A stretch of DNA of 64,000 nt from Loktanella atrilutea (GTDB lineage: Bacteria; Pseudomonadota; Alphaproteobacteria; Rhodobacterales; Rhodobacteraceae). The position numbers and the translations under genes are program-made. The stretch spans positions 124,001 through 188,000 of the forward strand of contig NZ_FQUE01000006.1 of assembly GCF_900128995.1 (NCBI RefSeq), given 5' to 3'. Of the stretch, positions 34,818 to 42,469 are shown piece by piece (position 1 is the first letter of the stretch; every line of letters begins with the position of its first letter). The notes beneath the pieces are model-generated. The model was not told the DNA's origin. It saw only the letters and a list, made by a program, of their open reading frames with translations, and searched no databases.

Positions 34818-36910
34818 TCGTCGATAGCGTCATCATGGTCGACTGGTCCGGCGGCCATGACCGCGGCGCCACCCCCAAGCGCGACGCGATCTGGACATGC
34901 ATCGCCCGCGCAGGAACGGCCGAGGCCCCGGTCTATCACCGCAACCGGCAGGTTGCCGAAACCTATCTGCGCGACACCCTCGCAGCCGAACTGGCCGCGG
35001 GCCGCCGCACCCTCGCCGCCTTCGACCTCTGCTTTGCCTACCCGACCGGTTTCGCGGAACGCCTGACCGGCACCGACGACCCGTTGGTCCTCTGGGACTG
35101 GTTCGCCGACCGCGTGGAGGACAGCCCCGCGGCCAACAACCGCTTCGCTCTTGCCGGGCAGATCAACGCCATGTTCCCCGGCACCGGCCCGTTCTGGGGC
35201 AACGGGCGCCCCCATCACGACGTCGACCATCTGCCGCGCAAGGGCCGCGACCGCGCAGGTTACGGCCTGCCCGAGCACCGTGCCACCGACCGTGCCGCGC
35301 CGGGCGCCTTCTCGCCCTGGCAACTCTCCGGCGCGGGCGCCGTCGGCGGTCAGGTCATCATGGGGTTCCCCACGCTCTCCCGCCTGCGCCGCCACTTCGG
35401 CCCCGCCCTCTCGGTCTGGCCATTCCAGCCCCCCGACACGCCGCTGGTGCTGGCAGAGAGCTACTTCTCCCTGCTGCCCACGACACTGCTGACAGACCAT
35501 CCGATCCGGGACGCGGCGCAGGTGGCGCTCTACGCGCGTGCCTTCTCGGCGCTCACGCCGTCCGAGTGGGATCGCGTGCTCGACCAAGACCCCACGCCCG
35601 AGGGCTGGGTGCTCGGCCTCGGCCACGCCGACCTGCTGGCACGCGCGGCCCGGCCGGCCCTGACCCCGCCGCCCCTGCGCAACGACTGCTTCGCCATGCC
35701 TCAGGGCGCACACTGGACGCCGGTGGACGAGGCTCTTGCCCACCTGCGCGCCCACCTCGCCCCCATTACCGGCACCGAGACGATCCCCCTTATGCAGGCC
35801 GCCGGACGTATCCTCTCCGTCCCGGTGACCGCCGCGCGCAGCCACCCGCCCCATGACAATGCCGCCGTCGACGGTTATGCCTTCGCAGGCCCCCTGCCTG
35901 CCGGCCCCCACACCCTTCCCCTGCACCCCGGCCGCGCCGCCGCCGGTCAGCCATTCTCCGGTACCGTCCCGCCGGGCCACGCACTCCGCATCCTCACCGG
36001 CGCCAACATCCCCGCCGGCACCGATACCGTTGTCCTGCAAGAGGACACGACGTCCAGCCCGACCCACATCGCCCTGCACGGTCCCCTGAAGCAGCGCGCC
36101 AACGCCCGCCGTGCGGGCGAGGACATGGGCGCAGGCGACGTCGTCCTGCCCGTCCGCCGCCGCCTGACCCCCGCCGACCTCGCCACATTGGCGGCCTGCG
36201 GCACCGCCACGGTCACGGTCCACAGGCCGCTGCGCGTCGGCGTTCTGTCCACCGGCAACGAACTCCGGGCGCCCGGCCAGCCGGCCACCCACGGTCAGAT
36301 CTTCGACGCCAACCGCGCCATGCTGCTGTCCGATATCGCGTACTGGGGACACACCCCCGTCGACCTCGGCATCGCCCCCGACGATCGGCAGACCCTGCAA
36401 AATATCCTCGACGACGCAGCCACCCGTTGCGACGCGATCCTGACCTCGGGCGGCGCTTCGGCCGGGGACGAGGATCACATGTCCGCCCTGCTGCAGGGAA
36501 CCGGAAGCCTCGCCCTCTGGCGTATCGCGATGAAGCCGGGCCGCCCGCTGGCGCTGGGGCTCTGGCAGGGCAGACCGGTCTTTGGCCTGCCGGGAAATCC
36601 GGTCGCCGCACAGGTCTGCGCCCTGGTCTTCGCCCATCCGGCGCTGGCGGTTCTCGCCGGCGGCGACTGGCCGGTGCCGCAGGGCTTCGATGTGCCTGCC
36701 GCCTTCACGAAATCAAAGAAGGCCGGCCGCCGGGAATACCTCCGCGCCCGCATCGCCAATGGTGCGGCAGAGGTCTTCGGTTCCGAAGGCTCCGGCCGGG
36801 TCAGCGGACTCAGCTGGGCCAGTGGCCTCGTCGCCCTGCCGGACGAAGCGGCAGAGATCGGCCCCGGCACCCCCGTCACCTATCTGCCGTTCGGAAGCTT
36901 CGGCCTGTGA
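34814..36910 (+). CDS. moeA: MoeA molybdopterin molybdenumtransferase fused to an N-terminal RNase-H-like domain
   Basis: This 698-residue protein has two parts. From about residue 295 it is MoeA, which inserts molybdate into adenylated molybdopterin: HPPHDNAAVDGYAF, TGANIPAGTDTVV, LSTGNELRAPG, LTSGGASAGDEDH, KPGRPLALG and the GLPGNPVA loop. Residues 1-294 are not part of MoeA. They show MVDWSGG (Asp10), AAFDLCFAYP (Asp71), LVLAESYFS (Glu215) and IRDAAQVALYARAF (Asp233), a spacing reminiscent of DUF429-type RNase-H-fold proteins. An ATG at codon 295 could allow an internal start giving MoeA alone. A normal MoeA is near 400 residues, so the extension is unusual. It is coupled to mobB and to the following acetyltransferase by 4-bp overlaps. 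Confidence 0.92.
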   Translation: MIVDSVIMVDWSGGHDRGATPKRDAIWTCIARAGTAEAPVYHRNRQVAETYLRDTLAAELAAGRRTLAAFDLCFAYPTGFAERLTGTDDPLVLWDWFADRVEDSPAANNRFALAGQINAMFPGTGPFWGNGRPHHDVDHLPRKGRDRAGYGLPEHRATDRAAPGAFSPWQLSGAGAVGGQVIMGFPTLSRLRRHFGPALSVWPFQPPDTPLVLAESYFSLLPTTLLTDHPIRDAAQVALYARAFSALTPSEWDRVLDQDPTPEGWVLGLGHADLLARAARPALTPPPLRNDCFAMPQGAHWTPVDEALAHLRAHLAPITGTETIPLMQAAGRILSVPVTAARSHPPHDNAAVDGYAFAGPLPAGPHTLPLHPGRAAAGQPFSGTVPPGHALRILTGANIPAGTDTVVLQEDTTSSPTHIALHGPLKQRANARRAGEDMGAGDVVLPVRRRLTPADLATLAACGTATVTVHRPLRVGVLSTGNELRAPGQPATHGQIFDANRAMLLSDIAYWGHTPVDLGIAPDDRQTLQNILDDAATRCDAILTSGGASAGDEDHMSALLQGTGSLALWRIAMKPGRPLALGLWQGRPVFGLPGNPVAAQVCALVFAHPALAVLAGGDWPVPQGFDVPAAFTKSKKAGRREYLRARIANGAAEVFGSEGSGRVSGLSWASGLVALPDEAAEIGPGTPVTYLPFGSFGL

Positions 36911-37485
36911 TCGTCTCCTCCGGCCTGCCGCCTGGCCAGACCGCGGACGCCGCGCGCCTCTACTGGCAGGCCTTCGGCGGCAAGCTGCACCGGGTCCTCG
37001 GGCCGGAGGACCGGGCCCTCGCCTTCATCGCGCAGGTCGTCGACCCCGGACACGTCATCAGCGCCACCGATGCCGGCGGCACCCTGATCGGCATCGCCGG
37101 TTTCAAGACCCACCGCGGCGCTTTCGTCGCGGGCGGCCTGCGGGATCTCGTCCGCTTCTACGGCTTGGCAGGGGCGTTGTGGCGCAGCGCCCTGCTGTCC
37201 CTGCTGGCCCGCGACACGGAGAACCGTCGCATGCTGACCGACGGTCTTGCGGTCGCGGCCCCCGCCCGCGGCCACGGCGTCGGCACCGCCCTGATCGACG
37301 CCCTCTCGCAGGAGGCGCGTCGCCGCGGCTACCCCGGGCTGCGCCTCGACGTCGTCGACACCAACCCGCGCGCGCAGGCTCTCTACACCCGCCTCGGCTT
37401 CGAGATCGAGAAGGAAACCTCGATCGGCCCCCTAAGGCACATCTTCGGATTTCGGCGGACGATCACGATGGTCCGCCCGGTCTGA
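36907..37485 (+). CDS. GNAT family N-acetyltransferase
   Basis: This 192-residue acetyltransferase starts with GTG overlapping the moeA stop. The acetyl-CoA motif is LAVAAPARGHGVGTALIDAL, followed by LDVVDTNPRAQALYTRLGF. It ends the molybdenum-cofactor operon, but a role in that pathway is not evident from the family. The palindromic terminator at 37550 follows. Confidence 0.88.
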   Translation: MIVSSGLPPGQTADAARLYWQAFGGKLHRVLGPEDRALAFIAQVVDPGHVISATDAGGTLIGIAGFKTHRGAFVAGGLRDLVRFYGLAGALWRSALLSLLARDTENRRMLTDGLAVAAPARGHGVGTALIDALSQEARRRGYPGLRLDVVDTNPRAQALYTRLGFEIEKETSIGPLRHIFGFRRTITMVRPV

Positions 37486-37487
37486 AC

Positions 37488-37542
37488 TTCTTCTCGTCGA
37501 AAATACCTCGGGGGGTGGCCGCAGGCCGGGGGGCTGGCCCCC
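37488..37542 (+). repeat. Rhodobacteraceae-type intergenic repeat
   Basis: Begins TTCTTCTCGTCGAAAATACC, continues TCGGGGGG and a GGCCGCAGGCC dyad, and ends in a GGGGGGCTGGCCCCCC stem. The same unit in inverted orientation lies at 49915-49977. I know this motif as widespread between genes in this family; its role is unclear, possibly termination or mRNA stability. Confidence 0.65.
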
Positions 37543-37549
37543 CTCTGTT

Positions 37550-37571
37550 CCGATTTTTCTGGAAAAATCGG
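37550..37571. terminator. Palindromic bidirectional terminator (copy C)
   Basis: CCGATTTTTC-TG-GAAAAATCGG is a perfect 10-base inverted repeat directly abutting the mbfA stop codon, between the convergent acetyltransferase and mbfA genes. The arms are identical to those of copy A; only the loop differs. Confidence 0.7.
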
Positions 37572-38549
37572 CTACCCCGCCCCGATCAGCGCGCCGGCGC
37601 CGAACACCAGTGCACCGCCGACGACAACCTGAAACGCCGCCCGCAGGAACGGCGTCTGCATATAGCGGTTCTGAATCCAGGCGATCGCCCAAAGTTCCAC
37701 GAAGACCACGATCATCGCGATGGTCGTCGCAGTCCAGAAATCGGGGATCAGGTAGGGCAGCGCATGACCCAAACCGCCCAACGTGGTCATCACGCCGGCC
37801 GCGATACCGCGCTTGATCGGCGACCCTCGGCCCGAGATCTGGCCGTCGTCAGAAGCCGCTTCGGTGAAACCCATCGAAATGCCGGCGCCGATGCTCGCTG
37901 CAAGGCCCACAAGGAATGTCGTATGCGTGTTCTGCGTGGCGAAGGCGGTGGCAAAGATCGGAGCCAGCGTGCTGACCGATCCGTCCATCAGCCCCGCCAG
38001 TCCCGGCTGCACCCATGTCAGCACGAACTGCCGGTGGGCGGCGGCCTCCTCCTCGGTTTTCGCCGCGGGGCCGAGGTTGTGTTCGATCAACTGGTCCGCC
38101 CGCTCCACATGACCGCTCTCGGCCTGCGCCAGATCACCCAGAAGCCTGCGCGTGCCTGCATCCGAGGTCGCCTGCGCCGCCGCGTGATAGAATCGCGCCG
38201 CGTCCCGCTCCATCTGGCCCGCCTCCTCTCGGATCCGCTCGAGGCCGAGGTTTTGCGTCAGCCACACCGGGCGGCGGGCGTAGAAGCCCGAGACGTGTTC
38301 GCGCCGGATCAGCGGAATCACCTCGCCGAACCGCTGCCGGTGCAGGTCGATCAGTCGCCTGCGGTGTTCGTCCTCTTCCGCGGCCATGCCATCGAAGACT
38401 GCGGCAGAAGCGGGATAATCGCCGCGCAGCATCTCGGCGTAGCTGCGATAGATCCGACCGTCGTCCTCCTCGGACGAGATCGCGAGCGCCAGCACCTCCT
38501 GCTCTGTCAGGTCGGAGAAACGGCGGCGGTTGGCGAAACCCGGAATCAT
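37572..38549 (-). CDS. mbfA: Membrane-bound ferritin MbfA (ferritin-like domain fused to VIT1/CCC1 transporter)
   Basis: This 325-residue inner-membrane protein exports iron in alphaproteobacteria. The N-terminal half is a rubrerythrin-like four-helix domain with Glu/His iron ligands (ISSEEDDGRIY, AAEEDEHRRR, GQMERDAARF, AQAESGHVERAD). The C-terminal half is a VIT1/CCC1 membrane domain (QPGLAGLMDGSVSTLAPIF, GISMGFTEAASDD) with about five helices. Both are complete. The promoter region carries an apparent iron control element, so Irr repression under low iron is likely. Confidence 0.94.
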   Translation of the reverse strand: MIPGFANRRRFSDLTEQEVLALAISSEEDDGRIYRSYAEMLRGDYPASAAVFDGMAAEEDEHRRRLIDLHRQRFGEVIPLIRREHVSGFYARRPVWLTQNLGLERIREEAGQMERDAARFYHAAAQATSDAGTRRLLGDLAQAESGHVERADQLIEHNLGPAAKTEEEAAAHRQFVLTWVQPGLAGLMDGSVSTLAPIFATAFATQNTHTTFLVGLAASIGAGISMGFTEAASDDGQISGRGSPIKRGIAAGVMTTLGGLGHALPYLIPDFWTATTIAMIVVFVELWAIAWIQNRYMQTPFLRAAFQVVVGGALVFGAGALIGAG

Positions 38550-38563
38550 CTTGGCGCATCCTT

Positions 38564-38580
38564 TTTAGAATGATTCCAAA
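38564..38580. promoter_or_regulatory. Iron control element (probable Irr box) of mbfA
   Basis: TTTAGAA-TGA-TTCCAAA differs at one base from the symmetric ICE pattern TTTAGAA-N3-TTCTAAA recognised by Irr. It lies 15 bases upstream of the mbfA ATG, over the likely promoter or early transcript. Known mbfA genes in rhizobia are controlled through such a site. It is also 29 bases from the end of the next gene, so it acts on mbfA. Confidence 0.7.
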
Positions 38581-38608
38581 CTAAGCGGAATTGCCGCCGT
38601 GGCAAGGA

Positions 38609-39361
38609 CTAGTCGAGCCGTCGCACATCCAGATGGTTGCCGCCCTGCCGCTGAGTCACCTCGAAGCGGCCGGACTTGCGCAGCAGGTCCGACAGCTTGG
38701 CGCTGCCGTAGGTGCGCGGATCGAATTCCGGATTTGCGCTGACCAGATACTGCCCCAGCTGGCCCAACGAATACCAGTCACCGTCGGGATCGATGCTGTT
38801 CATGGCAGAAATCACCAGCGGCACGACCTTGCTTGGCTGCTCTTTGGTGTTGCTCTCCGTCGACTGAGGCGCGCGGGGCGCGGTCGCTTCGCCGGGGGCC
38901 TGCGACGTCGGGTCGACCGTGTCGGCCCCGAGGTTCTCGACGAAGATGAACCGCTTGCAGGCCCGGCGGAAGGCGTCCGGCGTCTTCTTCTGGCCAATGC
39001 CGTAAACGTCCAGCCCCTGTTCGCGGATCCGGCTGGCAAGCGAGGTGAAATCGCTGTCGGAACTGACCAGCACGAAGCCCTGAAAACGCCCGGTGTGCAG
39101 CAGGTCCATCGCGTCGATCACCAGCGCGATGTCGCTGGAATTCTTGCCGGTCGTATAGGCCGGGCTTTGCTGCGGGTTCAGCCCGTGCTCCAGCAGGATC
39201 TTGTTCCAGCCGCCCAGTTGCGGGCTGGCGAAATCGCCGTAGATGCGGCGCACGCTTGCCTCGCCGAAACTCGCCACCTCCTCGAAGATCGCGGCGGCGA
39301 ACTTCGGCGAAGTGTTGTCGGCGTCGATCAGCACGGCCAGCAGGGGGCGTTGTTCGGGCAT
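38609..39361 (-). CDS. NYN-domain RNase-like protein with C-terminal LOTUS/OST-HTH domain
   Basis: This 250-residue protein has an N-terminal PIN-like NYN domain. Acidic active-site residues appear in LIDADNTSPKFA, SSDIALVIDAMDLLHTG and LVSSDSDFTSLASRIREQG. A linker rich in Pro, Thr and Ser (about 150-180) joins it to a winged-helix domain ending with GSAKLSDLLRKSGRFEV, which matches OST-HTH/LOTUS. It should cut or bind RNA. It starts at MPEQRPLLA behind an AAGGA site. It lies upstream of mbfA in the same direction but is separated from it by the iron box. Confidence 0.87.
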   Translation of the reverse strand: MPEQRPLLAVLIDADNTSPKFAAAIFEEVASFGEASVRRIYGDFASPQLGGWNKILLEHGLNPQQSPAYTTGKNSSDIALVIDAMDLLHTGRFQGFVLVSSDSDFTSLASRIREQGLDVYGIGQKKTPDAFRRACKRFIFVENLGADTVDPTSQAPGEATAPRAPQSTESNTKEQPSKVVPLVISAMNSIDPDGDWYSLGQLGQYLVSANPEFDPRTYGSAKLSDLLRKSGRFEVTQRQGGNHLDVRRLD

Positions 39362-39858
39362 GTCATGTCCTTTCAGGTTGCCCCCTGACCTACCGCAGCC
39401 AGAGGTGACCGACCAGCCCGGACGCACCGCAGCCTCGGCGCATCGCCTAAGGGGACCACACAGCCACTGTTGCAAAGCCGCGACACGGGATGGAGAGGGT
39501 GCCGCCATGCCGCACCGTATCAAGACGGTCCGGTGATCGCCGTGCGCACCTGCCGGCAGCGGACATTGCGGTGCGGTGCGCGCAGGCCGAACACGACGAG
39601 CCGCGGAAAATGCGATCGCCGTCAAGGTATTGCACCGCCACTCGCGCAACCCCATCGCGCAGGTTCGTCACGCGCGATACACCGCTACCGGCAATAACGT
39701 CGCAAAGCGACAATGGCAGGGCCGCAAATGTCGCGGCGAAGACCTTGAATCCTCCCGCCCGCGTCGCGAACGATCCGCAGGTCGGACCACATATTTCCTT
39801 GACTTGTTCATGCAAGACCTGACGCAGTGCGAGCGTCCCTCGCGGGGCATGTCTCTTG
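39362..39858. other. Long intergenic region without a recognised gene
   Basis: About 495 bases separate the divergent NYN and GGDEF-EAL genes. Both strands have open frames over parts of it, but none has a ribosome site, a recognisable motif or plausible composition. The minus-strand frame runs into the antisense of the GGDEF gene. A TTGACT hexamer near 39798 is the best -35-like sequence for the plus-strand gene, without a clear -10. A remnant gene or small RNA cannot be excluded. Confidence 0.4.
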
Positions 39859-42357
39859 GTGATCGAGTTGAATTTCAAGTCCGATTTCTTGTTCAGCGGT
39901 TTGGCGGACAGCCTGATCGGCGGCCTGATCGCGCCGACCCTTCTCGTCGACCTGAACGGAGAGATCGTGTCCGTCAGCCCCGCCGCGGAATCCCTGATGG
40001 CCACATCGGATGCCGCGACGTTACGGGGCAGGCCGGTGTCGGATTTCACGGACGGGACCGATCTGGACGGGTTGCGGAACTGGGTCCGCGACACCCTTTC
40101 CGGCAGGGCTACCGCACCGGACTGGACGGTGAACCTGCAGCAGGCCGCAGGCCCGGCCTCATGGATCGTAAAGCCGGTGCCGGACGATTACGCCAAGGTC
40201 GTCGGCTTTCTTTACCAGCACATCGGACCGGATCTGCCGCAGACCGATGATGCCGCAGTTGCGGCAGGGCGCAGATTCGATGTCCTCGCGGAAACCGAAC
40301 TGCGCTGGAAGACCGCCGTGCTGAGCGCGAGCCAAGGCGTCTGGGATCACGACTTCGAACGCAACCGCCATTACCTGTCGGAATCCTGGCGCACCATGCG
40401 CGGCCTCGCACCGGACGCGACGGCCCCGGAATCGACCGAGGACTGGCTGCTGACCATTCACCGCGACGACATCCAGAAAGTTCGCGAGCAGCTGCACCTG
40501 CAGGAATCCGGCCTGACCGACATCGTCAACTACACCTTCCGCCAGCGGCACGCGGCGGGGCACTGGATCTGGATCCTCAGCCGGGGGCGCGTCATGCGGC
40601 GGGATGCGGCCGGCTTTCCGGTCCATATCATCGGCACCGACACGGACATCACCGAAATCAAGGCGGTAGAACAGGAACGCACCCGTCTGGCGGAACGGCT
40701 CGCGCTGGCCATGGAAGTGGCCGAGATGGGCCAGTGGGAATTCGACATCGACAGCGGCCGCACCGCCTGGGACGCCCGCGCCGCCGCCATGCTGGGCGTG
40801 ACGGCGGATGCGGTCGAACGGACCGGTCCGCACTGGAGCGACCTGATACACCCCGACGACAGGCAGGGCGTCATTGCCTACAACGCTGCCCGCCTGCGCG
40901 CGCGCGAGGACATCGCCTATGACTACCGGGTGCTGACGGACGACGGTTCCGAGCGCTATATCCGGACACGGGGCAAGTTCCTGCCCTCGCCCGAAGGCGG
41001 CGGCACCTATGTCGGCGTCGATTTCGACCTGACGCCGGAGTATCGCAAGACACGGGCGCTCGAACAGGCCCGCAGCCAGCTGGAATACGAAAGCCGTCAC
41101 GATGCGCTGACCGGGCTCGCCAACCGTCGCAGCCTTGACGAGGTCTTTGCGAACGCCCTTGCGACGGCGCCGGAGACACCGCTCGCGGCGATGCATTTCG
41201 ACATCGACCGTTTCAAGCAGATCAACGACAGCCTCGGCCACGACGCCGGTGACGTCGCCCTGCGCCACGTCGCGACGATCCTGCGGGACCACATGCCGCC
41301 GGGTGCCCTCGTCGCGCGGGCCGGTGGCGACGAATTCGTGACCCTCTTCGTCGATGCGCCGGCGGAGGATGTCCTGCAGGGCATCGCCGATCGCATCACC
41401 ACGGCCCTTGCTGTGCCCTTCGCCTATCACGCTGCACAGATCAGGACCGACATGAGCATCGGGATCGCTCGTACCGCCCCCGGCGACGCGGCGCGCGGCA
41501 ACCTCTTCATCATCGCCGACATGGCGCTTTACCATGCCAAGACGGACGGCCGCGCCACCTGCCGCTTCTACCACCCCGGAATGATGGAGGAGTCGGCTCA
41601 CCGCAAGCGGCTGGAGGATGCGCTGTCCGTCGCTTTTGCACAGGATCAGATCATCTGCCATTACCAGCCGCAGTTCGATGCGCGTAGCCTGAAGATGACC
41701 GGTCTCGAGGCGCTCGTGCGCTGGCAATGCCCGCAGCACGGGCTGATCATGCCTGACCACTTCCTCGGGATCGCTTCCGACATGGGGCTGATGGCGCGCC
41801 TCGACGATGCCGTGCTGCGGCAGGTGCTGCGCGACACCCGCGCCTGGGCGTCTGCCGGCCTCGACGTGCCGCATGTGTCGGTCAACATCTCGGCCGAGCG
41901 CCTGACTGATCCGCAGCTGGGTCCGTCGCTGCGGGCGTTGCAGATCGTTCCGGGCACGATCGTCTTCGAACTGCTCGAATCGGTCTTTCTGGACGGTGCC
42001 GACGCGACCATCGACAAAAATCTGGCAATGCTGGCCGACCTCGGTATCGAAATCGAGATTGACGACTTCGGTTCGGGCCATGCCTCGATCATCAGCCTGC
42101 TGCGGATCGCGCCGCGCCGGCTGAAGATCGACCGTGCGCTGGTGCAGCCGATCGTGACCTCGCCCCAGCGCCGCGCCCTGTTGGAAACGATCATCCGGAT
42201 CGGACGGATGCTGCATATCGACGTGGTCGCCGAAGGGGTCGAGAGCGCGGATCATGTCAGGATTCTTCAGGATCTGAAGTGCGACATTCTGCAGGGCTAT
42301 GCCCTCGCCCGGCCGGTCCCGCCCGGGCAGGTGCCGGACCTGCTGATCTCTCGCTGA
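39859..42357 (+). CDS. PAS-GGDEF-EAL cyclic-di-GMP signalling protein
   Basis: This protein of about 832 residues has no membrane helix. Three PAS-like sensor regions (about 20-125, 140-265 and 275-400, the second and third with PAC-type HWIWILSRGRVM and YIRTRGKFLPS segments) precede a diguanylate cyclase domain with intact ARAGGDEFVTLF (about residue 487). A phosphodiesterase domain follows with intact TGLEALVRW (about 615) and IEIDDFGSGHAS. Both catalytic signatures are preserved, so it may make and break c-di-GMP, or one domain may regulate the other. The start is uncertain: GTG at 39859 or TTG one codon earlier. Confidence 0.92.
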   Translation: MIELNFKSDFLFSGLADSLIGGLIAPTLLVDLNGEIVSVSPAAESLMATSDAATLRGRPVSDFTDGTDLDGLRNWVRDTLSGRATAPDWTVNLQQAAGPASWIVKPVPDDYAKVVGFLYQHIGPDLPQTDDAAVAAGRRFDVLAETELRWKTAVLSASQGVWDHDFERNRHYLSESWRTMRGLAPDATAPESTEDWLLTIHRDDIQKVREQLHLQESGLTDIVNYTFRQRHAAGHWIWILSRGRVMRRDAAGFPVHIIGTDTDITEIKAVEQERTRLAERLALAMEVAEMGQWEFDIDSGRTAWDARAAAMLGVTADAVERTGPHWSDLIHPDDRQGVIAYNAARLRAREDIAYDYRVLTDDGSERYIRTRGKFLPSPEGGGTYVGVDFDLTPEYRKTRALEQARSQLEYESRHDALTGLANRRSLDEVFANALATAPETPLAAMHFDIDRFKQINDSLGHDAGDVALRHVATILRDHMPPGALVARAGGDEFVTLFVDAPAEDVLQGIADRITTALAVPFAYHAAQIRTDMSIGIARTAPGDAARGNLFIIADMALYHAKTDGRATCRFYHPGMMEESAHRKRLEDALSVAFAQDQIICHYQPQFDARSLKMTGLEALVRWQCPQHGLIMPDHFLGIASDMGLMARLDDAVLRQVLRDTRAWASAGLDVPHVSVNISAERLTDPQLGPSLRALQIVPGTIVFELLESVFLDGADATIDKNLAMLADLGIEIEIDDFGSGHASIISLLRIAPRRLKIDRALVQPIVTSPQRRALLETIIRIGRMLHIDVVAEGVESADHVRILQDLKCDILQGYALARPVPPGQVPDLLISR

Positions 42358-42469
42358 CAGGCCGTGAACCGGGTGCTGACCTGGACCACACGCCCGCGAT
42401 TATCCGCGACGTCTGGACAGCCCCCCCATTTCCGGCAGGATGCCGGCCAGTCCCAAGCGGAGCGTAACC

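Noticed and set aside
39447-40094. 215-residue minus-strand open frame across the long intergenic region
   Set aside because: It runs antisense into the GGDEF-EAL coding sequence and has the composition of a shadow frame in GC-rich DNA.
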